Source: Proteobacteria bacterium UBA7415
GTDB taxonomy: Bacteria > Pseudomonadota > Gammaproteobacteria > Arenicellales > Arenicellaceae
Assembly: GCA_002470515.1 (NCBI GenBank)
Contig: DKML01000004.1
Coordinates: 141,416 to 205,415, forward strand
Reading direction: 5' to 3'
Length of the DNA: 64,000 bases
A program made the position numbers and the translations under genes. The notes beneath the pieces are model-generated. The model saw only the letters and a list, made by a program, of their open reading frames with translations. It was not told the DNA's origin and ran no database searches. Shown here piece by piece: positions 29,572-38,123 of the stretch (positions are counted from its first letter, which is position 1; each line of letters starts with the position of its first letter).

Positions 29572-30005
29572 TTTTTCGAATATTGACTGCTTTAAGCGTG
29601 TGTTCACCAACTATTAATTTGTTGAGCATTTTTCTATAAAACGCCGATAAGTGTCTGAATTAATTACGTTCTCGCTGATGCTCACTGCCCACTAAACTGC
29701 AACGATTTGAATTGAACCTCACGGTTCAGTCCCCCTTGTTATGTTTGTGCGCAAATCACTTTTTTGTGAATTAGCGAGACCCGAATAACATACACACTAA
29801 TTTGCCAACTTAGATGTACTCGAGGGGTTTCTCTTTAGTCTAGGTTAGTCTGCAAAGCGCCATACAAAGGGCTCCAACTTGCGAAGGTTGGCCGCTCATG
29901 TCAGGTTTATTAAAGCTTCAGAACGTTTGAAGATTTTTGCTTAGCATGCTCAGACCCAGATTAAGACTGCCCGATAACTAATAAAAATAAATACGAGTGC
30001 ACTAT

Positions 30006-30041
30006 TAATAACATGCGTAATAGTAATAACACGCGTAATAG
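30006..30041 (+). repeat. 18-bp tandem duplication upstream of nrdJ
   Basis: TAATAACATGCGTAATAG (30006-30023) and TAATAACACGCGTAATAG (30024-30041), one mismatch. It ends 30 bp before the nrdJ ATG. Confidence 0.9.
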
Positions 30042-30071
30042 TACGCGATCGAATAACCGAGGAAGGAAGAG

Positions 30072-32315
30072 ATGGCCAAAGCCGCTAATAACACGACTAA
30101 TAACAACAGTAAGTCCCAAACTACCAAAACTGCCACCGCCCAAGACAATACCAATGGCAATGGATTGGTGCAGTCTGGTAAGGGCGGCGAGAAAAAACTT
30201 CGACTAATGGACTTGCAAGCAACATCAGCAGACATCTGGGATAAGAAGTACAGACTTAAAGACAAAAACGGCAAGGCCGTTGACGAAGCAACCAATGATA
30301 CGTTCGAGCGCGTAGCCACGGCATTGTCTGGTGTAGAGCAAACTGAAGTGCTGCAAGAGCATTGGTATAAGCGTTTTGTATGGGCCTTGGAGCACGGCGC
30401 ATTGCCTGCTGGGCGTATTATCTCAAATGCAGGCGCGCAAGCGTATAAACCTGCCACGTCGACCATTAACTGTACTGTGTCTGGAACCATTACCGATTCC
30501 ATGCACGACATACTGAACAAAAACCACGAAGCCGGCATGACCCTAAAAGCGGGCTGCGGTATTGGTTACGAATTTTCTACGCTACGCCCAAAAGGCGCGT
30601 ATGTGTCTGGCGCAGGTGCTTACACCTCTGGACCATTGTCGTTTATGGATATCTTCGACAAGATGTGTTTTACAGTGTCGTCGGCTGGCGGACGTCGTGG
30701 CGCACAAATGGCCACGTTTGATATTAGCCATCCAGACGTATTAGAATTTATTCGCGCGAAACGCGAAGACGGCCGTTTACGTCAGTTCAACTTGTCGCTG
30801 TTAATCACTACCGAATTTATCGAAGCCGTTAAAGCCGACGGCGACTGGCACTTGTCATTCCCAATCTCAGCAAAAGAAGCCAAAACAGATGGCATAGACG
30901 TTTATAAGTCTAAAGACATCTTGTGGCGTCGTTTTCCTGTGGAAGATGGCTACATCAAAAACGATCAAGGTCTAACTGCCTGCAAAATCTACAACACCAT
31001 TCCTGCGTCGCGTTTGTGGGACTCCATTATGGCGTCTACGTACGACTTTGCTGAGCCTGGTTTTATCTTGATCGACGAAGTAAACACTAAGAATAACAAC
31101 TGGTTCGACGAAACTATTCGCGCCACCAACCCTTGCGGCGAGCAGCCACTACCGCCCTACGGCAGTTGTCTTTTAGGATCAGTTAACCTAACTAAGTTTG
31201 TTAACAATCCGTTCTCTTCAGAAGCAGAATTCGATTGGGAAAAATACGGCGAAGTGGTTTCGGTCTTTACTCGTATGTTAGACAACGTGGTCGAAATTAA
31301 CGGCCTACCATTAGAAGGCCAGCGCGCCGAGATCGAGCGCAAGCGTCGTCATGGCATGGGCTTTTTAGGTCTAGGTTCAACCGCAACAATGTTGGGCATG
31401 ACGTATGGCGACGATGCATCGGTAGAGTTTACCGAACGCGTAGCGCGCGAAATGGCAATGGCGGGCTGGAATCAAGCACTGGAGCTGTCTAAAGAAAAAG
31501 GCGCTGCGCCAATCATGAGCGAGGAGTTTGAGGTTACGACCGAAATGCTAACTCTTCGCCCAGAAATGAAAAAAGACGGTTATAAAGCAGGCGACACGGT
31601 AACTGGCGCGGTACTGCACGCTAAGTACAGCCGTTACATGCAACAGATTGCGGGCATTGATGCCGAGCTAGTCGACGAGCTTTCTAAGCACGGCGCGCGC
31701 TTTACGCACCACAGCTCTATTGCACCTACAGGCACTATCTCACTGTCTATGGCGAACAACGCCAGCAACGGCATTGAGCCAAGCTTTGCGCACCACTATT
31801 CGCGTAACGTTATTCGCGAGGGTCGTAAGACTAAAGAAAAAGTAGATGTGTTCTCGTATGAGCTATTGGCGTACCGCGAAGTAGTCAACGCAAACGCGAT
31901 GCCTTTCTCTGAAAAGCCAGAAGAGCAGCTGCCGGCAAATTTTGTCACATCTGACGTTATCACGCCAAAGCAACACGTAGACATACAAGCCGCTGCGCAA
32001 AAGTGGGTTGATTCAAGTATTTCTAAAACGGCGAACGTACCAACAGACTACCCGTACGAAGACTTTAAAGACATCTACATGTACGCCTACGAGAAAGGCT
32101 TAAAAGGCTGTACTACATTCCGTTTTAACCCAGAAGCTTTCCAAGGCGTATTGGTTAAAGAAGACGACCTTGAGAACACCCTCTACCAATTTACATTGGA
32201 CGATGGCTCAACGGTCGAATTTAAAGGCAACGAAGAAGTTGAATACGACGGCGAAACGCACACAGCGGCCAACTTGTTCGACGCGCTTAAAGAAGGCTAT
32301 TACGGCAAGTTCTAA
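30072..32315 (+). CDS. nrdJ: Adenosylcobalamin-dependent (class II) ribonucleotide reductase, catalytic part
   Basis: Reduces ribonucleotides to deoxyribonucleotides without oxygen, using vitamin B12. The 747-residue chain has a low-complexity Asn/Thr/Lys N-terminus (about 1-45) and then the alpha/beta barrel with TINCTVSGT (redox Cys), GCGIGYEFSTLRP, TNPCGEQPLPPYGSCLLGSVNL (Asn-Cys-Glu active-site set) and SIAPTGTISL. It lacks the C-terminal TSCPD/zinc part, which is a separate gene 141 bp on; the split NrdJa/NrdJb layout is known from pseudomonads. GGAAGGAAG before the ATG is a strong ribosome site. Two NrdR boxes lie upstream. Confidence 0.93.
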   Translation: MAKAANNTTNNNSKSQTTKTATAQDNTNGNGLVQSGKGGEKKLRLMDLQATSADIWDKKYRLKDKNGKAVDEATNDTFERVATALSGVEQTEVLQEHWYKRFVWALEHGALPAGRIISNAGAQAYKPATSTINCTVSGTITDSMHDILNKNHEAGMTLKAGCGIGYEFSTLRPKGAYVSGAGAYTSGPLSFMDIFDKMCFTVSSAGGRRGAQMATFDISHPDVLEFIRAKREDGRLRQFNLSLLITTEFIEAVKADGDWHLSFPISAKEAKTDGIDVYKSKDILWRRFPVEDGYIKNDQGLTACKIYNTIPASRLWDSIMASTYDFAEPGFILIDEVNTKNNNWFDETIRATNPCGEQPLPPYGSCLLGSVNLTKFVNNPFSSEAEFDWEKYGEVVSVFTRMLDNVVEINGLPLEGQRAEIERKRRHGMGFLGLGSTATMLGMTYGDDASVEFTERVAREMAMAGWNQALELSKEKGAAPIMSEEFEVTTEMLTLRPEMKKDGYKAGDTVTGAVLHAKYSRYMQQIAGIDAELVDELSKHGARFTHHSSIAPTGTISLSMANNASNGIEPSFAHHYSRNVIREGRKTKEKVDVFSYELLAYREVVNANAMPFSEKPEEQLPANFVTSDVITPKQHVDIQAAAQKWVDSSISKTANVPTDYPYEDFKDIYMYAYEKGLKGCTTFRFNPEAFQGVLVKEDDLENTLYQFTLDDGSTVEFKGNEEVEYDGETHTAANLFDALKEGYYGKF

Positions 32316-32323
32316 CACTGGCT

Positions 32324-32371
32324 TAATAGACGACACCGCTAATAGACGATAAAACTAATAGACGATAAAAC
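32324..32371 (+). repeat. 16-bp tandem repeat, three units, between the two nrdJ genes
   Basis: TAATAGACGATAAAAC at 32340-32355 and 32356-32371, preceded by a diverged copy at 32324-32339 sharing the first 10 bases. The first unit begins 8 bp after the nrdJ stop. Confidence 0.9.
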
Positions 32372-32456
32372 AACACGAAAGACAGCGCTAGCTCAAGTTA
32401 TAACAGGCAGCCAGCGCCACAGAATAAGTGCCGCACAGCGGTAGTAGAGGAAGATC

Positions 32457-33167
32457 ATGGTTAAACAAATCAAAGGCAAAATCACAGGCTACGCGGTTAA
32501 GTCCGCAGAAGAGCAAGCGCGCATTGCAACAGCATTAGAAAACGAAGCACAGCTTAAAAAAGCCGACGTCGTGCGTATGCACGAATCAGTAAAGCGCCCA
32601 GAGATGCTAGTAGGCTCAACTTACAAAGTAAAAACACCCGTCACTGAACACGCAATGTACATCACCATCAACGACATTATCCTAAACGAAGGCACCGAGC
32701 ACGAAGCACGCAGACCTTTCGAAGTCTTCATCAATTCTAAGAACATGGATAACTTTCAGTGGGTGGTCGCGCTAACACGTCTCATCTCAGCGGTATTCCG
32801 CAAAGGCGGCGACACCACATTTATGGTCGAAGAGCTCAAAGCGGTATTCGACCCTAAAGGCGGTTACTTCAAACCAGGCGGCGTATTCATGCCATCAATC
32901 GTAGCCGAGATCGGCCACGCCATCGAACGCCACATGCAAATGATCGGCATGATCAAATCCGACAAACTGGATGACCATCAGAAAGAGTTTTTGGCTAAAA
33001 AGCGTAAAGAGATTGATGCAGCGCAAGACCATGCAGATGGTAAGGAAGTCGAAGTAGGGGCTTTTCCTAAGAACTCTACTGTGTGTGTGAAGTGTTCTAC
33101 TAAGGCTGTGGTGTTGATGGATGGGTGTATGACGTGTCTCTCATGCGGCGACTCCAAGTGCGGGTAG
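32457..33167 (+). CDS. Class II ribonucleotide reductase C-terminal component (NrdJb, TSCPD domain)
   Basis: A 236-residue protein matching the C-terminal region of full-length NrdJ. It has a TSCPD-type domain (about 50-165; the line MYITINDI and NMDNFQWVVALTRLISAVFRKG) and a cysteine-rich end with CVKC, CMTC and CGDSKC. In the intact enzyme such a tail carries cysteines that re-reduce the active site. It lies in the same direction as nrdJ, 141 bp downstream, so it should be translated from the same message and work with it. GAGGAAG precedes the ATG. Confidence 0.85.
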   Translation: MVKQIKGKITGYAVKSAEEQARIATALENEAQLKKADVVRMHESVKRPEMLVGSTYKVKTPVTEHAMYITINDIILNEGTEHEARRPFEVFINSKNMDNFQWVVALTRLISAVFRKGGDTTFMVEELKAVFDPKGGYFKPGGVFMPSIVAEIGHAIERHMQMIGMIKSDKLDDHQKEFLAKKRKEIDAAQDHADGKEVEVGAFPKNSTVCVKCSTKAVVLMDGCMTCLSCGDSKCG

Positions 33168-33176
33168 TGACGCTTC

Positions 33177-33282
33177 GCCAAAAACGTTGATCCTGCGTTG
33201 GACGACATTCTGAAAACGGTTACGTACATGAGTACGCGCCCTTGTTTCAGAATATCGTCCGCCTTGTCTGAACGCTTTTGGC
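33177..33282. repeat. 106-bp modular hairpin, copy P1
   Basis: Long imperfect palindrome starting 10 bp after the nrdJb stop. Outer arms GCCAAAA / TTTTGGC, constant segment GATCCTGCGTTGG, inner arms ACGACATTCTGAAA / TTTCAGAATATCGT (13 of 14 paired), apex ACGTACATGAGTACGC, constant segment CCGCCTTGTCTG. Confidence 0.93.
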
Positions 33283-33303
33283 TTGGTCACCTGATGACAC
33301 GGC

Positions 33304-33409
33304 GCGAGTTACGTTGATCCTGCGTTGGAAAATGATTTTAGAACAGTCACGTACATGAGTACGCTCCCTTATCTAAAATCACTTTCCGCCTTGTCTGAAC
33401 GCAACTCGC
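33304..33409. repeat. 106-bp modular hairpin, copy P2
   Basis: Same length, apex and constant segments as P1 but different arms: outer GCGAGTT / AACTCGC, inner AAAATGATTTTAGA / TCTAAAATCACTTT (13 of 14 paired). Separated from P1 by 21 bp. Confidence 0.93.
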
Positions 33410-33440
33410 TTGGTCATCGCTTCGTTTTGGCCCGTAAACC

Positions 33441-33495
33441 TTGATGTACGCTCCCTTATCTCAGAACGCAACCCGCCTTGTCTGAACGCCTCTCG
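33441..33495. repeat. Half hairpin P3 (right half only)
   Basis: Retains GTACGCTCCCTTA, a third type of inner right arm (TCTCAGAACGCAAC), the constant CCGCCTTGTCTG and a third outer arm (CTCTCGC). The left half is missing. Confidence 0.75.
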
Positions 33496-33540
33496 CTCGG
33501 TCATCGCTTCGTTTTTGCATCGAAAAAATTGAGCCCGCGG

Positions 33541-33654
33541 TGAACGCTTTTGGCTTGGTCACCTGATGACACGGCGCGAGTTAGGTTGATCCTGCGTTGG
33601 AAAATGATTTTAGAACAGTCACGTGCACTTGTGCGCTCCCTTATCTAAAATCAC
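33541..33654. repeat. Direct repeat of 33269-33382, including hairpin copy P4 (right arm lost)
   Basis: 114 bp nearly identical to 33269-33382, differing mainly at the apex (ACGTGCACTTGTGCGC instead of ACGTACATGAGTACGC). Hairpin P4 begins at 33576 and its right arm stops at 33654, where the transposase sequence begins. Confidence 0.9.
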
Positions 33655-34071
33655 CAACCAAAAGATGTCGGTTAAGCGTTCTCGCCATAATAAAATCAGT
33701 GGTTTAAGTGCGAGGTTCTCTACTTTGCTAAGTTCCACGCCTTTTAGAAACTTAGTTGACATTGCTGTTCCACAAAACAATTTGTGCCAACGTTCTGCTA
33801 CTTCCTTAGGCGTCCAGCTTTGTGCAAGATCTGTTCTCACGTTAAGAACTACGTGGTAGTGGTTACTCATGATCGCGTAGGCGCATATCTTAATTGCGAA
33901 GACATTAGCGACTAGTAAAAGTTGTTCTTCTAACCATTCGCGTCGGTGTTCAAAACACTGACCTGAATAGTCGTCTTTGCCACACAGGAACGCTCGTCGT
34001 ACACAGCGTGAAACGCAGTGATAATAAGGTGTATCAGACAACGAGATTAATTGGCTACGAGGCCTTGGCAT
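33619..34071 (-). pseudogene. REP-associated tyrosine transposase (RAYT), C-terminally truncated
   Basis: Y1/HUH-type transposase related to IS200 enzymes, which in other bacteria process and spread REP hairpins. The 150-residue frame begins MPRPRSQLISLSDTPYYHCV (family-typical start), has the CVRRAFLCG stretch and the HUH-type metal site SNHYHVVL near residue 73. True family sequence stops at about WRERLTDIFWLV; the last ~10 residues (ILDKGAHKCT) are encoded by hairpin copy P4. The catalytic-tyrosine region and the C-terminal half of the usual ~220-residue protein are therefore gone. Likely inactive. Confidence 0.85.
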
Positions 34072-34132
34072 AAGAACTCAAGAATGTTCAGAGATACTTA
34101 AGTGTCATTCTTTCCTGGAATTTGAACAAGTC

Positions 34133-34203
34133 TTAAAAGTGGGTGTCCAAGTAAGATTCGCAAGTAAGATTCGTATTAAAAGTGGGTGTCCAAGTAAGAT
34201 TCG
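34133..34203. repeat. 28-bp direct repeat pair beside the RAYT gene
   Basis: The 28 bp at 34133-34160 (ending CCAAGTAAGATTCG) recur exactly at 34176-34203, 15 bp apart. GGGGTCAGAGCCGAATTAAA at about 34306 resembles sequence often seen next to RAYT genes (from memory, unverified). Confidence 0.85.
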
Positions 34204-34347
34204 TACAACAAGGCCTCCAGGTAGCGTTCGCAGAGTTGGATACTGCTTTATCTCAAGTGATGCCGCTAATTGAGAATGAAATTGAGCTTAAGGGGTGAGT
34301 TTAAGGGGTCAGAGCCGAATTAAAGAGCCTAACGCAGATAGGCATCT

Positions 34348-35379
34348 TTAGAAACCGTCAAAATAGTCACCAATAATTTCTATAGCGGAACTAACCTGTT
34401 CGGCTGATATACCTTTATACAATACCAATCGCGCCACCTTGTCGCCCGTAAACAGTAAGCCACGAGCCTTACAAAACTCCAGGAAGGCGTTGCCATCGCC
34501 GTTATCACAACTGAGAAACACCATATTAGTATGTGCCGTGCCACCGATCACTGTGAGCCCCTCGATTGACGATAAGCCTGCGACCAGCAATTGCGCATGC
34601 TCATGATCTTGCTGCAAGCGACTTACGTTGTGCTCCAAGGCGAATAAGCCTGCGGCGGCAAGTACACCGGCTTGGCGCATACCGCCACCAACCATTTTGC
34701 GCCAGCGGCGGGCTTCGTCGATTACCGCTTTGCTCGACACTAACACCGAGCCAACGGGTGCGCCGAGGCCCTTACTTAGACAGATTGAAACCGAATCAAA
34801 TTTACCAGTGATACTGGCAATATCAGCTTGTTGTGCAACCGCCGCGTTGAATACACGCGCGCCGTCTAAATGAAAAATCAAGCCATGCAGAACGGCGAGC
34901 TCGCGAGCTGAATCAATGTAGTCGCTGGAAATAACTTTTCCGCCAATGGTGTTCTCCAACGCTAACAATTTTGATTTTGCAAAATGAACGTCATCTGCCT
35001 TAATAGCCGCCTCAATCTTGGCGAGACTTATTGTGCCATCCGCGTCATGTTCGATTGGCTGTGGTTGAATGCTCCCTAACACGGCCGCACCGCCGGCCTC
35101 ATAGCGATAGGTGTGCGCGTTCTGGCCCACGATGTACTCATCACCACGTTGACAATGCGCCAACAACGCCACCAAATTGCTCTGTGTGCCACTAGGGAAG
35201 AACAATCCCGCCTCATGCCCTGCTTGCTCCGCCAACATTGCCTGCAATCGATTGACGGTGGGGTCTTCACCGAACACATCATCACCAACCTCGGCATCTG
35301 CCATAGCGCGCCGCATGGCAGCACATGGCGTGGTAAAGGTGTCGCTGCGTAAATCTATTGGGGTTTGAGTGTGTGGCAT
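34348..35379 (-). CDS. Low-specificity L-threonine aldolase
   Basis: PLP enzyme splitting threonine or allo-threonine into glycine and acetaldehyde. I start it at the ATG at 35379 (about 343 residues), just before the conserved IDLRSDTFTTP and with GGAA upstream; a frame 23 codons longer exists. Motifs: GDDVFGEDPTVNRLQ, FFPSGTQSN, HLDGARVFNAA (PLP aspartate) and SICLSKGLGAPVGSV, where K is the PLP lysine. It ends near the RAYT/repeat zone. Confidence 0.93.
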   Translation of the reverse strand: MPHTQTPIDLRSDTFTTPCAAMRRAMADAEVGDDVFGEDPTVNRLQAMLAEQAGHEAGLFFPSGTQSNLVALLAHCQRGDEYIVGQNAHTYRYEAGGAAVLGSIQPQPIEHDADGTISLAKIEAAIKADDVHFAKSKLLALENTIGGKVISSDYIDSARELAVLHGLIFHLDGARVFNAAVAQQADIASITGKFDSVSICLSKGLGAPVGSVLVSSKAVIDEARRWRKMVGGGMRQAGVLAAAGLFALEHNVSRLQQDHEHAQLLVAGLSSIEGLTVIGGTAHTNMVFLSCDNGDGNAFLEFCKARGLLFTGDKVARLVLYKGISAEQVSSAIEIIGDYFDGF

Positions 35380-35681
35380 GGTTTCCAGTAAGGCTTTATT
35401 TAATTTCAGGAATAGATAGTACGTTAAACCATCGCCGATCCCCAGCATTGTGTCTCGTCAAACTAGCCAAAAACTAACCTAGACTCCCACCGATCTAGAC
35501 ATGTATGGATAGTCTCGTGGGTGTCCGGATAGCCGTTAACCTTGGCGATAGCGTGAGCTTTTCTTGGGGGTTGAATATTGATTTGGCCAGTTGAGGTGGA
35601 ATTTAAGGAGTAAACTAGAGGGGATGAAATAGGGCAAGTAAATGTTGTCGAATTTTAAGAGCTTCCTAGATCAAGAACTGA

Positions 35682-36215
35682 ATGGCGAATAACGACAGGT
35701 TTAAACGTATGAAGACTATAAAACTACAAGAATGGGCGCTATTCGCCGAGGTGCTGGGAGGCATAGCCATTGTCATTACACTGATCTTCTTGGTGTTGGA
35801 AACGCGCGCGAATACGAACGCGATTCAGGTTCAGACTTATCAATCGCTGACCGCCGAGTTAAACACTGTAAGATTTGAGAATATGAAAACTCAAAACATG
35901 GGCGCATTATTTCAATACACAAAGAAGCCGTTTAACGAACTAACGGATCACCAAAAATATCGTTTGATTATGATAACTGAGGCCACATGGGGAGTTTACG
36001 AAAGCGCGTTTTATGCAAATGAACGGAACGTGTTAGGTAAAAATGAATGGGGGAGGTTTGAAGCGGCCATTTGTCGAAATTATCATGTAGACAAAACGCT
36101 TTGGTATCCTGAAACGGCCGGCCCGAGTTCTCTCGATGCTACGGCCTTAAACGGTATAGCTCGAAACGTAACGCCAAAGTTTAGAGAGTACGTTGAGTCC
36201 TTTTGCATTAACTAA
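35682..36215 (+). CDS. Membrane-anchored hypothetical protein
   Basis: A 177-residue protein with one strong transmembrane helix (about 20-40, AEVLGGIAIVITLIFLVLE) preceded by basic residues, then a soluble domain containing ATWGVYESAFYANERNVL and FEAAICRNYHVDKTLWYP. Small proteins of this shape are common in marine gammaproteobacteria, but I know no function. A start at 35709 is also possible. Neighbours give no clue. Confidence 0.6.
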   Translation: MANNDRFKRMKTIKLQEWALFAEVLGGIAIVITLIFLVLETRANTNAIQVQTYQSLTAELNTVRFENMKTQNMGALFQYTKKPFNELTDHQKYRLIMITEATWGVYESAFYANERNVLGKNEWGRFEAAICRNYHVDKTLWYPETAGPSSLDATALNGIARNVTPKFREYVESFCIN

Positions 36216-36273
36216 CTTAGGCATTTACCATTGGATGCCAAATTCAATAAGCTTACACTCAGTTGAAATACAA

Positions 36274-36585
36274 ATGAATATACGCAATCTAATAATAATT
36301 TTAGCGCTTGTCTCAATAGCGGTTTATTTTTTTGAGAGTGTGGATGTTGAGCGACAAGCTCTTCCCACTATTGAGGTAGTGGTAGCTCCTACCAGCTACT
36401 CTGTCGGCAGGGAACGGTCGAGAGACTTAGTGGCGCTCGTAACCAAAATCAAGCAGCAGCGAGGCGAGAATGTCGACGTTATTCTGCTGGTGGAGGATGG
36501 TGTTGGCTTTGAAAGACTCACAAAATCAATGACTGTTTTGAAAGACAATGGTTTTGAAACGGTTGATTTAGTTAACCGAAACTAG
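36274..36585 (+). CDS. Small membrane protein with ExbD/TolR-like periplasmic domain
   Basis: About 103 residues from the ATG at 36274, chosen because it begins right at a single N-terminal membrane helix (IRNLIIILALVSIAVYFF). The remainder (SRDLVALVTKIKQQRGENVD, VILLVEDGVGFERLTKSM, TVLKDNGFETVDLVN) has the alternating pattern of the ExbD/TolR periplasmic domain. It lacks the membrane Asp of true ExbD and has no ExbB neighbour, so the likeness may be only of fold. Low certainty on function. Confidence 0.45.
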   Translation: MNIRNLIIILALVSIAVYFFESVDVERQALPTIEVVVAPTSYSVGRERSRDLVALVTKIKQQRGENVDVILLVEDGVGFERLTKSMTVLKDNGFETVDLVNRN

Positions 36586-36650
36586 TCATAAAATAATAAA
36601 TAGGCATTGATGCAGTCCTAACACCCTTAAGGGCGCACACCTCGCTTTGT

Positions 36651-37037
36651 TTATTTGCGTCCAAAGAGACGATCCAAACATTGTTTATGAAAGTCTTCGT
36701 CGCTAGCCGTCTGCATTAATCCCAGCGTCTGTGCTTTTAAGAAGAAGCCTTTGGCGGGCAGCCCAGAACGATTTCGTGAAACGACTAATGCCGCGCGTTG
36801 TGGTTGGTCGTTTTTGTAGTCGTATTCCATTAATGCTTCAAGCAGCAAGGCAGCTTTGTGTATACGCAGGGGAGCCGCTACTTCAATGGCATCGGCCGTT
36901 TCAATATAGGTAACTAAAACGCGCTGCTGGCGGCACGAATCCAAATAACGCATCAGTCTAGTGAACTGGTGCTCGATGTCTTGTGTTTGTTTGTTGTTGC
37001 TATGTGCCTCAGCTGCGATGGGCTCAGAGGGATTCAT
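36651..37037 (-). CDS. Hypothetical protein overlapping lipA
   Basis: A 128-residue soluble protein. The ATG overlaps the lipA stop (ATGA at 37034-37037), so it is translationally coupled to lipA. The recognisable stretch is [20 protein letters not shown] followed by [20 protein letters not shown]; this block looks conserved-type but I cannot name the family. Coupling suggests a partner in lipoate metabolism or simply operon position. Confidence 0.6.
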   Translation of the reverse strand: MNPSEPIAAEAHSNNKQTQDIEHQFTRLMRYLDSCRQQRVLVTYIETADAIEVAAPLRIHKAALLLEALMEYDYKNDQPQRAALVVSRNRSGLPAKGFFLKAQTLGLMQTASDEDFHKQCLDRLFGRK

Positions 37038-38035
37038 TTTAGGCCGACGTTGTTTTTCTCGAGTACTCGTTCGGCTCGATAACTAGAGCGTACTAGCGGA
37101 CCAGACACGACCTCTAGAAAACCCTTTGCTAGGCCTTCGTTACGAAACACCTCAAACTGCTCAGGCGTTACATATCGTTCTACGGGTAAGTGATTTGCTG
37201 TTGGTCGCAGGTATTGCCCAAACGTCACAATATCAACATTAATGCTGCGTAGATCGTCCATGCACTCTCGCACTTCGTCATCGGTCTCGCCCAGCCCCAA
37301 CATTAAACTCGTTTTGACCAATACGTCGGGCCTATGTTTTTTAGCGTGTGCGAGCACACTCAAGGTCTGATCATAACTGGCTCTTGGATCGCGCACAGGA
37401 TGCGTTAAACGCCGCACGGTTTCGACGTTTTGAGCGAAAACCGTAAGCCCCGAATCAACGACTGTTTCAATACACTCTAAGCGGCCCTGAAAATCTGGAG
37501 TGAGTGCTTCGACAGCCGTCTGTGGGTTCACCTCTTTAATGGCCCGCACGCAAGCTGCATAGTGCGCCGCGCCGCCATCATCTAGATCGTCGCGATCAAC
37601 CGACGTTAATACAATGTAGTTGAGTTCCATCAAGCGCACAGACTCAGCCGCATTGGCGGGTTCTTCTAGATCTAACCAGCCGCGAGGGTTGCCAGTATCT
37701 ACAGAACAGAAGCGACATGCGCGCGTACAGACATCACCCATAAGCATGATGGTAGCGGTGCCTGCATTCCAGCACTCCCCGATATTAGGGCATTTAGATT
37801 CTTCGCAGACCGTGGCCAGACGGTTGGCTTTAACATTGCTGAGAACCTGCGCGTATTTGCCTCCAGAAGGAATACGCACACGTATCCAGTCTGGCTTGCG
37901 CTCAAGAGGAGCGGGATTGTCACCACCCTTACTCTTAATACCGTCGCGAATGGCCGTAAAGCCTTGAGGTTTCTGCACTTTCTCACCGCTTTTGACGGTG
38001 ACCGGTATTGATTTCAATTTGCTTAAATTGTCCAT
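37034..38035 (-). CDS. lipA: Lipoyl synthase
   Basis: Radical SAM enzyme that inserts two sulfurs into octanoyl groups on lipoyl domains. About 333 residues from the ATG at 38035; a start at 38068 adds 11. Both Fe-S clusters are visible: [12 protein letters not shown] (auxiliary, CX4CX5C) and CTRACRFC (radical SAM, CX3CX2C). GNPRGWLD and [15 protein letters not shown] follow. The usual partner lipB is not upstream; instead an IS110-type element ends about 80 bp before the start codon. It is coupled to the following small gene by ATGA. Confidence 0.95.
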   Translation of the reverse strand: MDNLSKLKSIPVTVKSGEKVQKPQGFTAIRDGIKSKGGDNPAPLERKPDWIRVRIPSGGKYAQVLSNVKANRLATVCEESKCPNIGECWNAGTATIMLMGDVCTRACRFCSVDTGNPRGWLDLEEPANAAESVRLMELNYIVLTSVDRDDLDDGGAAHYAACVRAIKEVNPQTAVEALTPDFQGRLECIETVVDSGLTVFAQNVETVRRLTHPVRDPRASYDQTLSVLAHAKKHRPDVLVKTSLMLGLGETDDEVRECMDDLRSINVDIVTFGQYLRPTANHLPVERYVTPEQFEVFRNEGLAKGFLEVVSGPLVRSSYRAERVLEKNNVGLK

Positions 38036-38123
38036 TCTTAAATTGTACAACAGCTTAGGTTTAAACAAGCCAAAATTATTCCTGTTCTACTGAGAGACTA
38101 GCGAGTACATATATGGATACCTC

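Larger units (their letters stand above)
29329..30071. other. 743-bp regulatory gap upstream of nrdJ
   Basis: Contains two NrdR boxes, a possible overlapping promoter, two small hairpins (TGAACC/GGTTCA near 29715-29730; CCAAC/GTTGG near 29875-29892) and an 18-bp tandem repeat just before the start codon. The distance from the NrdR boxes to the ATG is about 500 nt, implying a long leader or a second promoter. I searched for a cobalamin-riboswitch B12 box and did not find a convincing one. Confidence 0.6.

Noticed and set aside
29572..30071. Cobalamin riboswitch before nrdJ
   Set aside because: The long leader made it plausible, but no B12-box-like sequence was found.
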